DNA of 64,000 nt, from the NCBI GenBank assembly GCA_025618425.1, contig CM046844.1:2420165-2484164 (forward strand), in the 5' to 3' direction. The notes under the pieces are model-generated. The model worked only from the letters and a program-made list of their open reading frames with translations. It had not been told where the DNA came from and ran no database searches. The translations under genes and the position numbers were made by a program. Source of the DNA: Heliocidaris tuberculata (lineage: Eukaryota > Echinodermata > Echinoidea > Camarodonta > Echinometridae). Position 1 is the stretch's first letter. Each line of letters opens with the position of its first letter. Positions 59,419 to 64,000 of the stretch are shown here, one piece after another.

Positions 59419-59723
59419 ATTCTTGTGCTACAATAGGAGAAAGGAAATCTTCTTAAATCTTTACACCAATTAGTACAAAGGAACATGTTGGCCTGCCTTG
59501 AGATCTTAAGTGTTGAAGTAATATGTTTGAGGATTTGTAAAGGAAATCTGAACTTTCAACTGTACTTTGAATGGGATTATTTGCTAATTGGACTGTACAC
59601 ATAAAGACTGCAAACTGAATAAAAGTAAAGTAAAGGAAAGGAAAGGACATCATAAAATGTAGTGTACCCATTACACATATATGGTGGACATGTATTTTTC
59701 AAATTGCTTTTAACTGCATTTAA

Positions 59724-60097
59724 AGATTAATTTGAGTTTTGGTCATGTGATAACATTGTGAAAGAAACTGTCTCAAAGAGATTGGGAAAGGTTGATCATG
59801 TCTACATACAAATTTTATAAGCATACATGTATATAAAGTGAGGCTTTAGAATCGTCAAAATGATAAAATATTAACCCAGTCTTGCAGAAAAACACACACA
59901 CTGCACACCAAAATTGGTAGGATTATGGGACCACACTCACATGTGGCATGAATGTTCTGCCCGAACACTTCAGCTATTTCTAGTCATATTTCTAATAATA
60001 TAAGCGGGCATTGCAAGAGCAATCCTTTCCGGGGGACACTTGGAGAATGGAAAGCTCACAAATTATTTGTTACCATTTCCAGAACTCAAGCTTCTCT
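59724..60097. mobile_element. TTAA-type MITE (TTGAGTTYTGG ends), copy 3
   Basis: TTAA at 59720-59723 and 60098-60101; ends AGATTAATTTGAGTTTTGG and CCAGAACTCAAGCTTCTCT. Confidence 0.85.
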
Positions 60098-60130
60098 TTA
60101 AATATAAGTGTGCCAGCTACCTTCTTTGTC

Positions 60131-60155
60131 AAGGGGGGGGGGGGGGGGGGGGGGA
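60131..60155. repeat. G homopolymer
   Basis: More than 20 consecutive G; similar runs lie at 6199, 7879, 9611, 13017, 18434, 30879 and 63030. Confidence 0.9.
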
Positions 60156-61841
60156 AGGGTCCCTTCTTTCTGTAATTTCATATGTGCAGTCTTCAACATT
60201 ACTACTGCTTACCACAAGAAAAGTTTAAAGATATGGTACAAATATGAAAATAAAAACTGGAATCATATTTTACTGAATTTTATGGCTGTATTCAAGTAAA
60301 ATTTAACCCATTGTAATGATCAAGTTAATATTTAGAAATTTGTTGGTGATAATAGTCAAATTTGACCAATTACCCGTATACCAAAAACAGCAACAACATA
60401 AACCAAGTTTTCCTAGTGCAGTTTCTCAGGTTTATCTGAATCAGGAGACTTCACATCAAATAAAAATGCTTTAATAAGGCATTGTAATAGCACTTCATCA
60501 TTACTTCAAAGCACATCTTCATTAATTTGGTTACAAGGCTGCAGTATATTGTCAAATATCCCTTATATACAGAGCATGTCCCTTTAAGCCCTGCTAAGAA
60601 AGAAAATGATGACACTAGTCACTTGGTTTAATGGTGGTCAGAACAAATATAACAGGTTTGCATCAAGATAGTATTTGACCCTAACAACGGATATCTTACT
60701 GGTGCTATGGACAATAGTTACAGTAACTTGTAAACACTATCAAAATACACTGTATTCTAGAGATTTGAAGGCTTAGTCATTGGTACATGTATGTCTTCTG
60801 ATATACTACATACTACATACTTACGTGGAGACTGAGGCTGAAACATATTCTCCCCCTCCCCCCTATCCCCTCCCCCTCCCCTACCCTCAAATAGAGTCAG
60901 CTATTTAATGGAACAAATTTCAGTTGAGGGTTCATACATGTTCAGAGTCTCAGAACAAAGTTCAAAGTCGTTAATTGCTTAAAATCCAAACATAGTGGAT
61001 TACTCTCAATTTTTAATGTACAAAGGATAATAAACATGTAGTAACTTGACAGGCAAGTACAGTAAGTCAAGTAGATGTTTTTGAAGGAGCATGCAGATAC
61101 ACATTTAACATTATGATCCTATTAAATTTAGCAGTCTCCTGAGGTCTAAATACAGAACAGCATTGCGCAAAAGGTTGCTGCCCAGTAAAAGCTCAATTGA
61201 GAAGGTGTTATCTATTTGGGCGTACTGTTGGTGGATTATGTTTGTAAATGAAGTATTAGTTTTCTGCTCATTTAGTTCTCTTATAATGTACAGAATTATA
61301 TGCTGATTCTAGAGATGAAAGTAACAGACTCATATTCCAAGGGAATTTTGCCTAATTAATACTTCTCAGTATTATGAAAGTAGAAAATATGATATGAATT
61401 TTTTGATCATATTTTTTGGTTAATAGAGTGATTTCTTTGTGTTACCTGCATGGGCAGAGTTATCTAGTCTATAATCATGCTTTCTGTAAACAGAAACATA
61501 AAGCACTTAAGATAGATTAACAGCCATACAAGTACAGTTCAGGATGTGATATTTGTTACAAAATTAAAAAAATCATTTCATAGAACCAGGTTCTTGGAAG
61601 AAGCACATATGTGCCTAAAAATCCTCCTGGTCCGCCTGTAGGCATGTGTAGACCCAACAAGGAAGTAGGTTTAAAATGTAGTCAAGTGTCGATTGAGGTT
61701 CTCCCAATAGTATAAATAGAACACACATTCATATTTATCCAGGCAAGGGTGCACAGTTTGCACACAATCAAAAGAATTCCCATCTTTGAGCCACTAGCCA
61801 TTCTTCATGTTCATAGAATAAAAGGACACTACTGAACTGTA
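60156..61841. other. Intergenic stretch without recognised features
   Basis: AT-rich; a CCCCTCCCC tract is at 60850-60883. No credible gene. Confidence 0.5.
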
Positions 61842-61845
61842 TTAA

Positions 61846-62235
61846 AGGGATTTGGTAACTTTGTGGAAGCTTGATTTAATAAACTGTTGAATTTTGATGT
61901 CTTTCTTGTATAATGATGTTCAGAAGGATGAATAAATAGCCAGGCATAGAAAGGTTTTCAAATATATAATGCTATTATTAAGATATCTATGACTGAATAC
62001 TCACTCCCATTTACGAAAGCGCATGGCCATACGCTTTAGTCTAACACTGAGTCTATGGGGGAAATGCATTTCCGGTCACTTGCATATACATGTATATTTA
62101 CTTTTGTGAAGCACATGATTTTTAAGTGCTTTTTTTTTCCTGGGCTTCATTTATACACCATTTTACATACACTGATAGCATGTAAGGCCAGGCAGCTCAG
62201 ATTTTATCAAGCCTCTACGAAGTTACCATATCACT
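61846..62235. mobile_element. TTAA-flanked MITE (AGGGATTTGGTAACTTTGTG ends), copy 2
   Basis: TTAA at 61842-61845 and 62236-62239. Nearly colinear with 25542-25953, with blocks ATGATGTTCAGAAGGAT and TATGACTGAATACTC shared. Confidence 0.88.
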
Positions 62236-62239
62236 TTAA

Positions 62240-63313
62240 TGCATGCAGATATGGTGTCACCTACATGTATCTACTACATGTATGTCAAAGGAATTTTTAC
62301 TATTCTTGTAATAACTTGATTTCAGTGTAGTAAACCATTTGCAAAATATACATCATGATTTTCTCTCAAGCATTGCTCCTGCAATATAGTGATAGTCTGG
62401 GAGCCTGTCCCGAAATAGTCACCCCATTTTACCCATAAGTTTTGACCCCATAAAGTTACTTAGACCATATAAGTCATTGACAAAAAGGTTGTCAGCCTGA
62501 CCGTAGCCACCGGGTTTAACCCCCAATGCCCCCAAAAGAGACCCCAAAGTCGGGTCGATTTCACCCCATCTCCCCCATGCACCAAACTTTGTCAGTAGGA
62601 AGAAGTATGACTGGACATTACAAAACACAAAAAACTGACAGGTATCTGTGGTTTGTGACTGCTCGGCTGAAATGTACTATTCATGTGTTAATTGCACAGA
62701 TACCAAGCAAGCTCCTCTATTATGCCTTTCTTCCTCCACTTACGTTCTGTTAGAAAGTTAATTTATATTCTATATCTACCTTATACAACAAAAAAGATAA
62801 ATATGAAACAAGAAATAGGTGAACAAATTGAAACGGAGCAGTACTGGCTTTCTTTAATCAGTGTATACTTCTTACAATTCGTCTTCCATTTCGAACGATA
62901 ACAATGAAAAAGCATGTAACATAGCAAAGTAGTAAGTAAATAGCAATTGGATAGCAATAAATTCAGTGGTATTCTTGCTATATGTAAGATTGAAGACAAT
63001 AGCAAAATAGAAAAAATGAGAATGAGGAATGGGGGGGGGGGGGGGGCAAGGAGGCCACGAAAAACCCCCAGTATATTTGTTTTGGGAGGGCGCTCTTCAC
63101 CGTCATTGAATTTGGTTACGACTACTCTCACTGCGGTGAAAATTCCTCGGTTTATACATATTGGAAACTGTTTTGATTAGAAATATCTACAACATATCGT
63201 TTTGGAATACCTGTTGCAACTTTCTACTTCAGAGACGGTTTGGATGACTTCTGTGTTAGCCATAAAAGACGGATTTTGTTCTTGCCAACCACACCCCATT
63301 TTGGATTTTGAAT
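62240..63313. other. Region upstream of the terminal ORF
   Basis: No gene recognised. The part after about 63140 may be the 5' UTR of the element whose ORF begins at 63314 (inference). Confidence 0.35.
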
Positions 63314-64000
63314 ATGGCGGGACGCACGGACACGTCATCATACCCTACGAAAGTGGGCAGTGATCTCCCGACTGCAAATTCCATCGGAGGTAAGCCTGTC
63401 TTCATAAAACACAAAGACATACCATCAGTTGATGAGAAATTGCTAACAAATCAGGATTTATACAAATGCCTACTAGCTAGTGTACAAGGACGAGAAATAA
63501 AAGGTGTGCAAAAAATTGGTGGTCTGTGGAGACTGTATATAGAAAGCCAGAACACGAGAATTAAGCTTATTACGAATGGCTTGAATGTGAGGAATGCAAA
63601 CGTTGAGGTCCATGACACAAACCCGTTTCTTTCCGATGGGAAAGAAAACAGCATCCGTCTTCTAATTAAAGACATACCACTCTCTGCCCACAACTCATTG
63701 ATAACTGATGAACTTGACAAACTGAAACACAAAGTCGTTGGGTCTGTTATTTATCAGAAACTTAGAGTAGATGGACTACTAACAGATTGTCTTACGGGTG
63801 ACAGAGTTGTTTACATACAACAACCCCCCAAACCTCTGCCTCGGAACATGAACTTTGGCCCCTTCAAAGCTAAAGTCTTTCACAACGGCCAGATCCCTCC
63901 ATCCACTAGATTGACAGTGGTGTGCTCGAGATGTCTGAGCGAAGGTCATCATCGCTCGCAATGCAGCAGCCCTGTCGTCTGTCGCCGATGTAAACAACCA
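63314..64000 (+). CDS. Zinc-knuckle protein (LINE ORF1 or gag-like), cut by the window edge
   Basis: The ATG at 63314 (MAGRTDTSSYPTKVG) opens 229 codons with no stop to the last base. The middle part (residues about 30-150) contains GGLWRLYIES and IRLLIKDIPL, resembling the RNA-recognition-like fold of LINE ORF1 proteins. A CCHC knuckle CSRCLSEGHHRSQC occupies residues 204-217 and a second begins CRRC at 223-226. CCHC knuckles after such a domain are typical of ORF1 of CR1/Jockey-type LINEs and of gag proteins. Being uninterrupted, it could be a young copy. Downstream ORF2 would lie outside the window. Confidence 0.75.
   Translation, partial: MAGRTDTSSYPTKVGSDLPTANSIGGKPVFIKHKDIPSVDEKLLTNQDLYKCLLASVQGREIKGVQKIGGLWRLYIESQNTRIKLITNGLNVRNANVEVHDTNPFLSDGKENSIRLLIKDIPLSAHNSLITDELDKLKHKVVGSVIYQKLRVDGLLTDCLTGDRVVYIQQPPKPLPRNMNFGPFKAKVFHNGQIPPSTRLTVVCSRCLSEGHHRSQCSSPVVCRRCKQP

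Noticed and set aside
1..64000. tRNA, rRNA, CRISPR array, bacterial operon signals
   Set aside because: None seen. Repeats with regular spacing (255 bp, 150-200 bp) are too long and lack spacers, and the gene structure is that of an animal.

Overview
The window is animal nuclear DNA. It is AT-rich, its introns have GT-AG borders, microsatellites are frequent (including many TACATGTA runs), and mobile elements are very dense. DIRS-type tyrosine-recombinase retrotransposons, CR1/L2-like LINEs and many short inverted-repeat elements together suggest a marine invertebrate, most likely an echinoderm such as a sea urchin. That assignment is inference from repeat content and one gene family, not proof.

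One cellular gene is recognisable. Five exons between 1303 and 9341 on the + strand join in phase into a predicted 226-residue methyltransferase of the METTL27 (WBSCR27) type. Its introns hold a decayed LINE reverse-transcriptase fragment, a palindromic fold-back element and several small TTAA-flanked elements, one of them 9 nt inside an intron.

From 9.4 to 42 kb I see no convincing cellular gene. The DNA is a mosaic of nonautonomous DNA transposons, LINE 3' ends, tandem repeats and simple repeats. Most MITE-like elements sort into groups by target duplication: TTAA (piggyBac-like), 8 bp (hAT-like, often CAGTGGCG/CAGGGGCG ends with internal C/G runs), 3 bp (Harbinger-like), TA (mariner-like) and 9-10 bp (Mutator-like). 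Two 1.2-1.4 kb elements carry a purine-rich internal satellite whose complement is open as long hydrophobic ORFs; these are artefacts.

From 42,361 to 48,518 lies a structurally complete DIRS1-like retrotransposon. It has inverted terminal repeats, an internal complementary region that is the reverse complement of the joined ends, a gag-like ORF, a reverse transcriptase/RNase H/methylase-like ORF and a tyrosine recombinase. The termini are nearly identical but the reading frames contain shifts.

From 48.5 to 63.3 kb the mosaic resumes, with nested insertions at 51.5-52.9 kb and 56.7-58.6 kb and a four-copy 255-bp tandem array at 54.8-55.8 kb. At the right edge, an ORF starting at 63,314 and running off the window encodes a CCHC zinc-knuckle protein, probably ORF1 of a LINE or a gag.
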